This document shows, one piece after another, positions 30,841 to 40,481 of a DNA stretch of 64,000 nt (its first letter is position 1; each line of letters opens with the position of its first letter). The notes under the pieces are model-generated. The model was not told where the DNA came from and searched no databases. It saw nothing but the letters and a program-made list of their open reading frames with translations. The stretch is from positions 23,999 to 87,998 of the forward strand of contig NZ_MSDF01000014.1 of the NCBI RefSeq assembly GCF_002022275.1. The letters are read 5' to 3'. The stretch comes from Pseudomonas fluorescens. Its GTDB lineage: Bacteria; Pseudomonadota; Gammaproteobacteria; Pseudomonadales; Pseudomonadaceae. A program made the translations under genes and the position numbers.

Positions 30841-33800
30841 ATGCCCAGACTGCCGACCGTATTATTGCTGTCGCTGCTGACCTGGACCGCAACGGCTGGC
30901 GCGTTGACTCTCACTGATGATGAGCGTGGCTGGCTGGCGGACCATCAGGAGCTGCGGCTGGGGGTGGACGCTTCCTGGCCGCCCTTTGAATACCGTGATG
31001 AAGATGGCCGATACCAAGGTCTGGCCGCTGATTATGTACGCCTGATCCAGGACCGCCTGGGCGTGAGGGTCAAGCTGATCGAGCCAGTCAACTGGACCGC
31101 CGTGCTTGAACAGGCAAAAAACAACCAGCTCGACCTGCTGCCCGGCATCATGTCGACCCCGGAGCGCCAGAACTACCTGGCCTTCACGCGCCCGTACCTC
31201 GACTTCCCCATCGTCATCCTGGCCCATGAAGGTGGCGCGAAACCGCGCAACCTCAAGGACCTCTACGGGCTGAAGATCGCCGTGGTGGAAAACTACGCGC
31301 CCCACGAATTACTGCGCACTCACCACCCCGACCTCAATCTGGTGGCGATGCCCAACGTCAGCTCAACCCTGCAAGCCTTGGCCACGGACGAAGTGGACGC
31401 CGTCGTCGGCGACCTGGCTTCCAGCGTCTGGAGCCTGCGCCAGCTCAAACTCGACGGTTTGTACGTCAGCGGCGAAACACCCTACCGCTATCAATTGGCG
31501 ATGGGCGTACCCCGCGATGAAAAAATCCTGATGGGCATTCTGGACAAGGTTCTCGCCGACCTCAGCTCAGACGAAACCGACGCCATCCAGCAACACTGGG
31601 TTGGCAGCTTCACCGACCACCGCACGTTCTGGGCCGACTTGTTGATGTACGGCCTGCCGGCTGTGCTGTTGCTGAGCACCGTGCTCGCCATCGTCATTCG
31701 GATCAATCGTCGGCTCAGTTCGGAAATTTCCCGCCGCGTCGCCCTCGAACAAGAACTGCGCAGCAGCGAATACCACTACCGCGGCCTGGTGGAGAGCCTG
31801 TCCGCCATCGCCTGGGAAGCCAACGTCACCGACTTCACTTACAGCTACGTGTCGCCGCATGCCGAGGATTTGCTCGGCTACCCTCGCGCCCATTGGCTGA
31901 TCCCGGGCTTCTGGCGCAACATCATCCACCCGGCCGACCTGACCCGCGCCGAGGCCTACTGCTACCGGGAAACCCGCGCCAACCGCGACCACAGCCTCGA
32001 TTACCGAGTGATCACTGCCGACGGCCGCTGTTTGTGGGTGCGCGACATTGTCAGCCTGATCGAGCACGGCCATGAACCGGTGCTGCGCGGTTTGATGATC
32101 GACATCAGCGAAGCCAAGCGCACCGAAGAAGCGCTGCAACTGTCCGAGCAGAAGTTTGCCTCGGTGTTCCAGCAATGCCCGGACATCCTGGTGATCGCGC
32201 GGATGTCCGATGGCTGTTTGCTTGAGGTCAACAAAGCCTTTGAAGACCAGATTGGCCTGACCGCCGAGGACGTGGTCGGCAAAACGGCCACCGAATTGAA
32301 TATCTGGGGCGTTCAGGGCGTCGGCCCCGACCTGCTGCACCAGTTGCAGACCACCAGCATCCGCAACCTGGAGATGCCGTTTCTGCGCAGCAATGGCCAA
32401 GCCTTTACCGGGCTGATCTCCGCCGAGCCGTTTCAACTCGATACCACCGAAGCCCTGGTGGTGGTTGTGCGCGATATCACTCAACTCAAGGAAACCCAGC
32501 AACTGCTGCAAACCTCCGAAGAGAAGTTCGCCAAGGCCTTTCACGCCTCTCCCGATGGCCTGCTGTTGAGCCGCCAGCGCGATGGACTATTGATTGAAGT
32601 AAACGAGGGGTTCGGCCGCCTGACCGGTTTCACCAGCGCAGCGTCCCTCGATCAGTCGACTCTGGACCTGGGCATTTGGGTCGACCTCAACGAACGCAAG
32701 CACTTGCTGAAACTGATGCAGCGCGACGGCTTTGTCCAGGATTTCGTCTGCCATATCCGTCGCGCCGACGGCATGATTCGCCTGTGCGAGCTGTCCAGCC
32801 GCCCGCTGCCCATCGGCGATGAAGACTGCATGCTGACCATCGCCCGGGACATTACCGAGCGCCAGTTCATGCAGGAAAAACTGCAACAGGCGGCCACGGT
32901 GTTCGAGAGCACGGCAGAGGGCGTACTGATCACCGACACCCGTCAAAACATCAGCGCTGTTAACCGCGCCTTCAGCGAGATCACCGGCTACAGCGAAGCC
33001 GAGGCCCTCGGCCAGACCCCTCGCCTGCTCGCCTCCGGCCTGCACGACAGCGCGTTCTACGCCGCCATGTGGCACCAGTTGACGACGCACGGTCACTGGC
33101 AAGGCGAGATCTCCAACCGCCGCAAGAACGGCGAACTGTACCCGAGCTGGCTGACCATCAGCGCCGTGCGCAACCGCGACCAGTTGATCACACACTTTGT
33201 TGCGGTATTTGCCGATATCTCCAGCCTCAAGCTGGCCCAGGCCCGCCTCGATTATCAAGCGCATCACGACCCCCTGACCGGCCTGCCCAACCGCACGCTG
33301 TTTGAAAGCCGCTTGCAGGCCGCACTTAACGGCCATCAGGAAAGCGGAAAACAGGGCGCCGTGCTGTTTCTCGACTTGGACCGCTTCAAGCACATCAACG
33401 ACAGCCTCGGGCACCCGATCGGCGACCTGCTGCTCAAGGACATCGCCGTACGCCTCAAGGAGCAATTGCGCGACGTCGACACCGTGGCCCGCTTGGGCGG
33501 CGACGAATTCATCATCCTGCTGCCCGGCTTGCAACACGCCAGCGACGCCCAGCACCTGGCAAATAAACTGCTCGCCTGCTTCACCCCGCCATTTCAGGCT
33601 GGCGAACACGAGTTCTTCATCAGCGCCAGTATCGGTACCAGCCTCTACCCCGAGGACGGCACTGACGTCGCCACCCTGGTCAAAAACGCCGACGCCGCGA
33701 TGTACCGCTCCAAAGCCAAGGGCCGCAACCGCGTCGAAAGCTACACCCGCGACCTCACCGCCCAAGCCAACGAACGCGTCGCCCTGGAACACGAACTGCG

Positions 33801-34584
33801 CCGCGCCATCGAGCGTGATGAGTTGAGCCTCTACTACCAGCCCAAACTCAGCCTGGAGACCCAGGAACTGATCGGCGCCGAAGCACTGATCCGCTGGCAT
33901 CACCCCACCTTCGGCGACGTCCCGCCCGAGCACTTTATTGCCCTGGCCGAAGAGAACGGCACGATCCTGCAGATTGGCGACTGGGTACTGGAGCAAGCCT
34001 GCCAACAGATGCACGAATGGAAAGACGCCTTCGAGGATTTCGGCCCCTTGTCGGTCAACCTTGCCGGCGCACAATTGCGCCACCCCAACCTGCTCGCGCG
34101 CATCAAACAATTGCTGCGTGATTACGCACTCGAACCGGGCCGCCTGCAGCTGGAGATCACCGAAAACTTCATCATGAGCCAGGCCGAAGAAGCGCTGGAA
34201 GTGCTGCACCAACTCAAACGCCTGGGCGTACAGCTTGCGATTGATGATTTCGGCACCGGCTACTCATCCCTCAGCTACCTCAAGCGCCTGCCGCTGGACT
34301 TCCTCAAGATCGACCAATCCTTCGTGCGCGGCCTGCCCGACGACCCCCACGACGCCGCCATCGTGCGCGCCATCATCGCCCTGGGCCACAGCATGCAATT
34401 CACCATCATCGCCGAAGGCGTCGAAAACCCCGCGCAGCAAGCCTTCCTCGCCGCCGAAGGTTGCGAACAGATGCAAGGCTACATCGTCAGCCTGCCCCTG
34501 CCGCCCGAGCTTTTCGCCGAGGCTTTTCTTCGTATGAGGGTTTCAGACTTTTCGGATGGCATAGCGGGAGAACCATCGTTATAA
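30841..34584 (+). CDS. rmcA: RmcA-like c-di-GMP enzyme: SBP_bac_3, TM, four PAS, GGDEF, EAL
   Basis: The 1247-residue membrane protein has a signal peptide (1-20), a periplasmic amino-acid-binding fold (about 25-250) and one transmembrane helix (about 262-286). About four PAS domains (roughly 305-830), an intact GGDEF domain (RLGGDEF near 885) and an intact EAL domain (EAL in GAEALIRW near 1012, later DFGTGYSSL) follow. P. aeruginosa PA0575/RmcA, the c-di-GMP regulator that senses redox and arginine, has this length, domain order and position after rpoD. I therefore infer a phosphodiesterase-dominant c-di-GMP controller. The frame stays open into rpoD; ATG 30841 gives the signal peptide. Confidence 0.88.
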   Translation: MPRLPTVLLLSLLTWTATAGALTLTDDERGWLADHQELRLGVDASWPPFEYRDEDGRYQGLAADYVRLIQDRLGVRVKLIEPVNWTAVLEQAKNNQLDLLPGIMSTPERQNYLAFTRPYLDFPIVILAHEGGAKPRNLKDLYGLKIAVVENYAPHELLRTHHPDLNLVAMPNVSSTLQALATDEVDAVVGDLASSVWSLRQLKLDGLYVSGETPYRYQLAMGVPRDEKILMGILDKVLADLSSDETDAIQQHWVGSFTDHRTFWADLLMYGLPAVLLLSTVLAIVIRINRRLSSEISRRVALEQELRSSEYHYRGLVESLSAIAWEANVTDFTYSYVSPHAEDLLGYPRAHWLIPGFWRNIIHPADLTRAEAYCYRETRANRDHSLDYRVITADGRCLWVRDIVSLIEHGHEPVLRGLMIDISEAKRTEEALQLSEQKFASVFQQCPDILVIARMSDGCLLEVNKAFEDQIGLTAEDVVGKTATELNIWGVQGVGPDLLHQLQTTSIRNLEMPFLRSNGQAFTGLISAEPFQLDTTEALVVVVRDITQLKETQQLLQTSEEKFAKAFHASPDGLLLSRQRDGLLIEVNEGFGRLTGFTSAASLDQSTLDLGIWVDLNERKHLLKLMQRDGFVQDFVCHIRRADGMIRLCELSSRPLPIGDEDCMLTIARDITERQFMQEKLQQAATVFESTAEGVLITDTRQNISAVNRAFSEITGYSEAEALGQTPRLLASGLHDSAFYAAMWHQLTTHGHWQGEISNRRKNGELYPSWLTISAVRNRDQLITHFVAVFADISSLKLAQARLDYQAHHDPLTGLPNRTLFESRLQAALNGHQESGKQGAVLFLDLDRFKHINDSLGHPIGDLLLKDIAVRLKEQLRDVDTVARLGGDEFIILLPGLQHASDAQHLANKLLACFTPPFQAGEHEFFISASIGTSLYPEDGTDVATLVKNADAAMYRSKAKGRNRVESYTRDLTAQANERVALEHELRRAIERDELSLYYQPKLSLETQELIGAEALIRWHHPTFGDVPPEHFIALAEENGTILQIGDWVLEQACQQMHEWKDAFEDFGPLSVNLAGAQLRHPNLLARIKQLLRDYALEPGRLQLEITENFIMSQAEEALEVLHQLKRLGVQLAIDDFGTGYSSLSYLKRLPLDFLKIDQSFVRGLPDDPHDAAIVRAIIALGHSMQFTIIAEGVENPAQQAFLAAEGCEQMQGYIVSLPLPPELFAEAFLRMRVSDFSDGIAGEPSL

Positions 34585-34585
34585 T
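34580..34585 (+). promoter_or_regulatory. -10 box of the tRNA-Ile(CAU) gene
   Basis: Perfect TATAAT overlapping the rmcA stop codon, 15 bases before the tRNA, followed by a GC-rich CCGCG discriminator as in stringently controlled stable-RNA promoters. The -35 is weak. Confidence 0.45.
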
Positions 34586-34600
34586 CCGCGACCTGTTACA

Positions 34601-34677
34601 GGGCCTATAGCTCAGTTGGTCAGAGCAGAGGACTCATAATCCTTTGGTCCACGGTTCAAGTCCGTGTGGGCCCACCA
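34601..34677 (+). tRNA. tRNA-Ile(CAU), lysidine-modified type
   Basis: A 77-base cloverleaf: acceptor GGGCCTA with TGGGCCC (one G-U pair), D stem GCTC/GAGC, anticodon loop CTCATAA (CAU), T arm CACGG TTCAAGT CCGTG, and an encoded CCA. C4-G69 and C5-G68 are TilS recognition pairs, which points to the minor isoleucine tRNA reading AUA rather than elongator methionine. It is not the initiator, which has an unpaired first position. A methionine label in automatic annotation would be the usual ambiguity of CAU. Confidence 0.85.
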
Positions 34678-34681
34678 ATTC

Positions 34682-34708
34682 AAAAGCCGCGCATTGCGCG
34701 GCTTTTGT
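34682..34708 (+). terminator. tRNA terminator
   Basis: AAAAGCCGCGC, loop ATT, GCGCGGCTTTT then GT: a perfect 11-bp stem starting four bases after CCA. Confidence 0.9.
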
Positions 34709-34809
34709 CTGTCTGGCATAGCGATTTTTGTTGGACCCCTGCCGAATAAATCGACAAAAGTGTCCATAAAACGTCCACACTCTTGCCGTCCCCTGCATTG
34801 GAATTAATC

Positions 34810-35256
34810 TTGCCCGTCCTCGATGAAATCGACCGCCAACTGATCGCCGCCCTGCAGATCAACGCTCGCGAAAGCGTGGCGATGCTTGCCCGGCAGCTGG
34901 GTATTGCGCGCACTACGGTGACATCGCGCCTGGCGCGCCTGGAGAAAACCCAGGTGATTACCGGCTACGGCGTGCGCCTCGGGCAACGTGTGGTGGACGG
35001 GGGTTTGCAGGCTTATGTCGGGATCACCGTACAAGCGCGTTCGGGCAAGGAAGTGCTGCGCAGGCTGAGTGCCATGGCGCAGGTTCAACAGCTGTGCGCG
35101 GTGAGTGGCGAGTTCGATTATGTGGCGTGGCTGCGCACGGATTCGCCGGAACAGCTTGATCAACTGTTGGACCAGATCGGCAGCGTCGACGGTGTGGAGA
35201 AAACCACCACCTCGATCATCCTCAGTAACAAATTGGATCGTGGCCAGCCAATCTGA
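34810..35256 (+). CDS. Lrp/AsnC-family regulator next to davBA
   Basis: The 148-residue protein has an N-terminal helix-turn-helix (LDEIDRQLIAALQINARES...LARQLGIARTTVTSRLARLEK) and a C-terminal RAM ligand-binding domain (about 65-145). It is probably a lysine- or amino-acid-responsive controller of davB and davA, which follow on the same strand; that role is inferred from position and from the same arrangement in P. putida. I chose TTG 34810 for its spacing to GGAAT; a TTG at 34783 would add nine residues. Confidence 0.85.
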   Translation: MPVLDEIDRQLIAALQINARESVAMLARQLGIARTTVTSRLARLEKTQVITGYGVRLGQRVVDGGLQAYVGITVQARSGKEVLRRLSAMAQVQQLCAVSGEFDYVAWLRTDSPEQLDQLLDQIGSVDGVEKTTTSIILSNKLDRGQPI

Positions 35257-35304
35257 CCAATCACTTCGTCACTTTGACTAAAAACAATCCAATACGACGA
35301 CACA

Positions 35305-35327
35305 TTGCGTCTTAATAACGAGCGCAA
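35305..35327. promoter_or_regulatory. Inverted repeat upstream of davB
   Basis: TTGCG (35305-35309) and CGCAA (35323-35327) separated by 13 bases of AT-rich DNA, between the Lrp-type regulator and davB. TATACT at 35357-35362 could be the davB -10. The repeat is a reasonable operator candidate for the adjacent regulator but is short. Confidence 0.3.
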
Positions 35328-35402
35328 CGCTCCCTAAACTGGCTGCCATCTTTTCCTATACTCAACGGGCCGCGTCCCGTCGAGTCGTCAGTAAGGTCAG
35401 CC

Positions 35403-37106
35403 ATGAGCATTCCGTCCAGCACCATCAGCAAGACCCATCGTCACCCCGCCGACGGTAAAAAACCCATCACCATTTTCGGCCCGGATTTTCCGTTTGCCTT
35501 TGATGACTGGATCGAACACCCGGCTGGTCTGGGCAGCATACCGGCCGCCAACCATGGCGCCGAAGTGGCGATCGTCGGGGCCGGAATTGCAGGCTTGGTT
35601 GCCGCCTACGAGCTGATGAAGCTGGGCCTCAAGCCGGTGGTGTATGAAGCCTCGAAGATGGGCGGTCGCTTGCGCTCTCAGGCCTTTGAAGGCGCAGAAG
35701 GCATCATCGCCGAGCTGGGCGGCATGCGTTTTCCAGTGTCGTCCACTGCGTTCTACCACTACGTGGACAAGCTGGGTCTTGAGACCAAGCCGTTCCCCAA
35801 CCCGCTGACGCCGGCTTCCGGCAGCACCGTCATCGACCTCGAAGGCCAGACTCACTACGCGCAAAAGCTCTCTGACTTGCCGGTATTGTTTCAGGAAGTC
35901 GCCGACGCCTGGGCCGATGCGCTGGAGGCCGGCTCGCAGTTCGGTGATATCCAGCAGGCCATCCGCGACCGCGATGTGCCACGCCTTAAAGAACTGTGGA
36001 ACAAGCTGGTGCCGCTGTGGGATGACCGCACGTTTTACGATTTTGTCGCCACCTCCAAAGCCTTCGCCAAGCTCTCATTCCTGCACCGCGAAGTATTCGG
36101 CCAAGTGGGCTTCGGCACCGGCGGCTGGGACTCGGACTTCCCCAACTCCATGCTGGAAATCTTCCGCGTGGTGATGACCAATTGTGACGATCACCAACAC
36201 CTGGTGGTTGGCGGCGTGGCGCAAGTGCCGATGGGCATCTGGCGCCATGTGCCGGAGCGTTGCGCCCATTGGCCGGCGGGCACCAGCCTCAGCTCGCTGC
36301 ACCGGGGCGCACCGCGCGCCGGCGTAAAGCGTATTGCCCACGCGCCGGAAGGCCGTTTCGCGGTCACCGACAACTACGGCGACACCCGCGAATACGCCGC
36401 CGTGCTGACCACCTGCCAGAGCTGGCTGCTGACCACCCAGATCGAATGTGACGAAAGCCTGTTCTCGCAAAAGATGTGGATGGCCCTGGACCGCACGCGT
36501 TACATGCAGTCATCGAAAACCTTCGTGATGGTCGACCGCCCGTTCTGGAAAGACAAAGACCCGCAAACCGGCCGCGACCTGATGAGCATGACCCTCACCG
36601 ATCGCCTGACCCGTGGCACGTACCTGTTCGACAACGGTGACGACAAGCCGGGCGTGATTTGCCTGTCGTACTCGTGGATGAGCGACGCGCTGAAGATGCT
36701 GCCGCAGCCCATCGACAAACGCGTGAAGCTGGCCCTCGACGCGCTGAAAAAGATCTATCCGAAAGTCGACATCAAGGCGCGCATCATCGGCGACCCGATT
36801 ACCGTGTCCTGGGAAGCCGACCCGCACTTCCTCGGGGCCTTCAAAGGCGCGTTGCCCGGCCACTATCGCTACAACCAGCGCATGTATGCGCACTTCATGC
36901 AAAAGGACATGCCGGCTGAACAGCGCGGGATTTTCATCGCGGGCGACGACGTTTCCTGGACCCCGGCCTGGGTCGAAGGCGCGGTGCAGACCTCGCTGAA
37001 CGCGGTGTGGGGCATCATGACCCACTTCGGCGGCAGCACCCATGCAGAGAACCCCGGCCCGGGTGATGTATTCGACGAAATCGGGCCGATCGCCCTGGCC
37101 GATTAA
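35403..37106 (+). CDS. davB: L-lysine 2-monooxygenase
   Basis: The 567-residue flavoprotein has the FAD-binding Rossmann motif VAIVGAGIAGLVAAYE near residue 57 and the amine-oxidase GGRLRSQAF. The C-terminal GIFIAGDDVSWTPAWVEGA is typical of tryptophan/lysine 2-monooxygenases. DavB converts lysine to 5-aminovaleramide with release of carbon dioxide. Whole-length resemblance to the P. putida enzyme, as I recall it, and the adjacent amidase gene davA support the specific name over a generic flavin monoamine oxidase. Confidence 0.93.
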   Translation: MSIPSSTISKTHRHPADGKKPITIFGPDFPFAFDDWIEHPAGLGSIPAANHGAEVAIVGAGIAGLVAAYELMKLGLKPVVYEASKMGGRLRSQAFEGAEGIIAELGGMRFPVSSTAFYHYVDKLGLETKPFPNPLTPASGSTVIDLEGQTHYAQKLSDLPVLFQEVADAWADALEAGSQFGDIQQAIRDRDVPRLKELWNKLVPLWDDRTFYDFVATSKAFAKLSFLHREVFGQVGFGTGGWDSDFPNSMLEIFRVVMTNCDDHQHLVVGGVAQVPMGIWRHVPERCAHWPAGTSLSSLHRGAPRAGVKRIAHAPEGRFAVTDNYGDTREYAAVLTTCQSWLLTTQIECDESLFSQKMWMALDRTRYMQSSKTFVMVDRPFWKDKDPQTGRDLMSMTLTDRLTRGTYLFDNGDDKPGVICLSYSWMSDALKMLPQPIDKRVKLALDALKKIYPKVDIKARIIGDPITVSWEADPHFLGAFKGALPGHYRYNQRMYAHFMQKDMPAEQRGIFIAGDDVSWTPAWVEGAVQTSLNAVWGIMTHFGGSTHAENPGPGDVFDEIGPIALAD

Positions 37107-37116
37107 GGAGCTGAAC

Positions 37117-37911
37117 ATGCGCATCGCCCTGTACCAATGCCCGCCGCTGCCGCTGGACGTGGCCGGTAACCTCACGCGTCTGCATCAATTGGCGCACGAG
37201 GCCTCCGATGCCGATGTACTGGTGCTGCCGGAGATGTTTCTCACCGGCTACAACATTGGTGCGGAAGCCGTCGGCGCCTTGGCTGAAGCGCCGGACGGGC
37301 CGTCGGCGCAGGTGATTGCCGAGCTGGCAAAAAGCGCCGGGCTGGCCATTTTGTACGGGTACCCGGAGCGGGCCGAGGACGGGCAGATCTACAACGCCGT
37401 GCAGTTGATCGATGCCTACGGCGAGCGCCTGTGCAACTACCGCAAGACTCACCTGTTTGGCGACCTGGACCACTCGATGTTCAGCGCCGGGGAGGATGAT
37501 TTTCCACTGGTGGAACTCAATGGCTGGACGCTGGGTTTCCTGATCTGCTACGACCTGGAGTTCCCGGAAAACGCCCGCCGCCTGGCCCTGGCCGGTGCGC
37601 AGGTGATCCTGGTGCCCACCGCCAATATGGTGCCGTTCGACTTTGTTGCCGACGTCACCGTGCGGACGCGAGCCTTTGAAAACCAGTGCTTCGTGGCCTA
37701 CGCCAATTACTGCGGGCATGAGGGCGAGATTCAGTACTGCGGGCAAAGCAGCATTGCTGCGCCTAACGGCCAGCGTATCGCCCAGGCAGGGCTGGATGAA
37801 GCGCTGATTGTCGGCACGCTGGATCGCCAATTGATCATCGACGCACGCGCCGCCAATCACTACCTGCAAGACCGTCGCCCGGAGCTCTACGGCGCGCTGC
37901 ACAAGCCCTGA
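37117..37911 (+). CDS. davA: 5-aminopentanamidase (delta-aminovaleramidase)
   Basis: The 264-residue nitrilase-superfamily enzyme hydrolyses the DavB product to 5-aminovalerate. The Glu-Lys-Cys triad is visible in VLPEMFLTGYN, YRKTHLF and LICYDLEFPE. ATG 37117 follows AAGGAG; an upstream in-frame extension into davB has no Shine-Dalgarno. It lies 10 bases after the davB stop, so the two form the first steps of lysine catabolism. The davDT steps are not in this window. Confidence 0.94.
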   Translation: MRIALYQCPPLPLDVAGNLTRLHQLAHEASDADVLVLPEMFLTGYNIGAEAVGALAEAPDGPSAQVIAELAKSAGLAILYGYPERAEDGQIYNAVQLIDAYGERLCNYRKTHLFGDLDHSMFSAGEDDFPLVELNGWTLGFLICYDLEFPENARRLALAGAQVILVPTANMVPFDFVADVTVRTRAFENQCFVAYANYCGHEGEIQYCGQSSIAAPNGQRIAQAGLDEALIVGTLDRQLIIDARAANHYLQDRRPELYGALHKP

Positions 37912-37959
37912 GTTAGCGGGTTTGCTAGCATAGGCACATTCTACGTTTCGGAAATGCCC

Positions 37960-40323
37960 ATGCCTGCGCCGGCCCACCTTCATCACCTTCACCTGACCCT
38001 GGCCAATGGCCTGCGGGTTTCCTTGCGCCATGCACCGCGCTTGAAGCGTTGCGCCGCAGTTTTACAAGTCGCGGCCGGCAGTCATGACGTGCCATTGGCA
38101 TGGCCGGGGTTGGCGCATTTTCTGGAACATCTGCTGTTTCTGGGTACTGAGCGGTTTCCCACAGGCGAAGGGTTGATGGCCTACGTGCAACGTCACGGTG
38201 GGCAGGTCAACGCCAGCACCCGTGAGCGCACCACAGACTTTTTCTTTGAGCTGCCAGTCGTCGCGTTTACCAGCGGCCTGGAGCGATTGGCCGATATGCT
38301 CACCCATCCGCGCCTGGCGATCGACGATCAGTTGCGTGAGCGCGAAGTGCTGCACGCGGAGTTTGTCGCCTGGTCTCAGGACGCTACGGCGCAGCAGCAG
38401 GTCGCGCTGCTGGGCGGTTTGGCGGCGGATCACCCCTTGCGGGGCTTTCATGCGGGGAATCGGGACAGTTTGCCGGTTGAGCGTGAGACATTTCAGCAGG
38501 CATTGCGGGAATTCCACGTTCACTTCTATCAGAGCGGGCAGATGACCTTGAGCCTTGCCGGCCCGCAGTCGTTGGCAGAACTGGAAACACTGGCTCAGGC
38601 ATTCAGCGAACAACTGGCCTCGGGGCCGTTGCGCCCTCAAGCCGTTCCGCCCGCCTTGATGCCTGACGAAGTGCGCAGCTATCAGCACATTGCCAACAAC
38701 CACCTGCACCAGGTCATCACCTGCGACGCGCCGCGCGAAGCCTTGGAGTTCCTCTGTACCTGGCTCAACGCCACGGCGCCCGGCGGTTTGCTCGCCGAAC
38801 TGAAAGCACACAGGTTGGCCACCGCGCTGCACGCGTCTGTGCTTTACCAGTTTGCCGGGCAAGCCGTGCTGGATATCGACTTCACCCTCGTGACTCCAGG
38901 CGATTCGGCTACGCGAATCGAGGCGCTTCTGCACGACTGGCTGAGCTTTTTCTCACACAGCGACTGGACGCCCTTGCGCGAGGAATTCGCCCTGCTGGCG
39001 GCTCGACAACGACAGGTCCAGGGCGCGCTGGCACTGGCCCGTAACCGCGACGAAGCGCTGTCGCAACAGGACGGCGCCGCCCTCAAGGTCATGCTCGACT
39101 CGCTGCACCTGCTCCCGTCCCGGCACGCGTGGCAACTGCCACCGAACAATCCATTCCTGCGGCCACCGGCAAAAGAGGAACGCGCCGGCCTGATTCGCGG
39201 GCAAACCAGCGCTCACCGTGGCTTGCGCACCTTTGCGCAAGATCGTTCACGGGGACGGCGCGATCTGCCAGCGCTGACCTTCAGCCAGGCGTTACCGGAT
39301 AGCGGCGAAGAAGGCGCGCTGTACCTGCACTGGCGGTTTGACTCTTCCGCCCCCGCCCAGCTGGACGGCACGTTGCAGCCGTTACGCGAGAATGCTCGCC
39401 AGGCGGGCGTCGACATATCCTGCGAATCCATCGGCAATGATTGGCTGGTGAAACTGGTCGGTTTTCACGACCCCATGCCGGCGGTGCTGGAAGCGCTGGC
39501 GCACCACCTGAACCAGCCGCTGGAGGCGCACGCCGCCGCCACGCCCCAGATCGCCATTCGCGAATTGCTCAAGGCATTGCCGGGTTGCTGTGCAAACGCG
39601 CATTCCGATAACCCTGAGCTGCCTGCCTCTTGGGCCCGCGCGCGCTGGCAAGGCATGGGCCTCGGTTTTCCTGCGGCTTGCGAAGCAGCGATCAAAACTG
39701 CAGCGCTGCGGTTGCCCGGGCAGCCAGCCAGCATCGAATGCACATCCAGCGCCCTTGAAGGCCAATACGTCTGGCACGAGGTAGGCACCGAATCCAGCGA
39801 AGCCGCGCTGCTGCTGTTTTGCCCAACACCCTCAATGTTTCTAGCCGATGAGGCCGCCTGGCGCCTGCTCGGGCATCTGCTCCAGGCGCCGTTCTACCAG
39901 CGTCTGCGCGTCGAACTGCAAATCGGCTACGCCGTATTCAGCGGCGTCCGACAGATCAATGGGCAAACCGGGCTGCTGTTCGGCGTGCAATCACCCAGCC
40001 TTTCCCTGGAAGAAATCCTCGACCACCTGCAAGCCTTCCTGAAGCAACTGCGGTCACTGATCGAAGGCAGCGCCGACCTGGGCAACCAGACCCTGGCGCA
40101 GCAATTCACGGCATTGCCCCTTGCCCAGATTGCCGACCTGCTTTGGCACGCCCAGTTGGCCGGCCATCCGTCGGGTTATCTGGACTCGCTTCAACAGCTA
40201 ATTCAAACCTGCACACGGGAAGATCTGCTGCACGCCGCCACGCAACTCAAAAACGCCACAGGTGGCTGGCGCTGCGTGGCCAACGGCCCGCGAACCACGA
40301 ATGCCTGGCAAATGGCAGTGTGA
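37960..40323 (+). CDS. pqqF: PqqF, M16-family zinc protease for PQQ precursor
   Basis: The protein is about 787 residues. The N-terminal half carries the inverted zinc motif HFLEH near residue 53 and a downstream Glu in the region REVLHAEF. The C-terminal half is a degenerate M16 repeat, as in PqqF. With PqqG-like partners it cuts the PqqE/D-processed PqqA peptide. ATG 37960 is spaced correctly from GGAA; ATG 37954 is an alternative two codons earlier. It is more divergent than the other pqq genes, as usual for pqqF. Confidence 0.9.
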   Translation: MPAPAHLHHLHLTLANGLRVSLRHAPRLKRCAAVLQVAAGSHDVPLAWPGLAHFLEHLLFLGTERFPTGEGLMAYVQRHGGQVNASTRERTTDFFFELPVVAFTSGLERLADMLTHPRLAIDDQLREREVLHAEFVAWSQDATAQQQVALLGGLAADHPLRGFHAGNRDSLPVERETFQQALREFHVHFYQSGQMTLSLAGPQSLAELETLAQAFSEQLASGPLRPQAVPPALMPDEVRSYQHIANNHLHQVITCDAPREALEFLCTWLNATAPGGLLAELKAHRLATALHASVLYQFAGQAVLDIDFTLVTPGDSATRIEALLHDWLSFFSHSDWTPLREEFALLAARQRQVQGALALARNRDEALSQQDGAALKVMLDSLHLLPSRHAWQLPPNNPFLRPPAKEERAGLIRGQTSAHRGLRTFAQDRSRGRRDLPALTFSQALPDSGEEGALYLHWRFDSSAPAQLDGTLQPLRENARQAGVDISCESIGNDWLVKLVGFHDPMPAVLEALAHHLNQPLEAHAAATPQIAIRELLKALPGCCANAHSDNPELPASWARARWQGMGLGFPAACEAAIKTAALRLPGQPASIECTSSALEGQYVWHEVGTESSEAALLLFCPTPSMFLADEAAWRLLGHLLQAPFYQRLRVELQIGYAVFSGVRQINGQTGLLFGVQSPSLSLEEILDHLQAFLKQLRSLIEGSADLGNQTLAQQFTALPLAQIADLLWHAQLAGHPSGYLDSLQQLIQTCTREDLLHAATQLKNATGGWRCVANGPRTTNAWQMAV

Positions 40324-40481
40324 TCATTGCCAACTCTGCAACAGGCTTTTTCCATCAAGGTAGCGCTATCCTGAAAAGAATTAAGTAACATTCATACGCA
40401 ATATCTGAACATCTCCGACTGGAGGTGGACTATATGTATGACTCAGTAGTAAACGTCCCGTCCCTCCACAGGAGAATGAAT

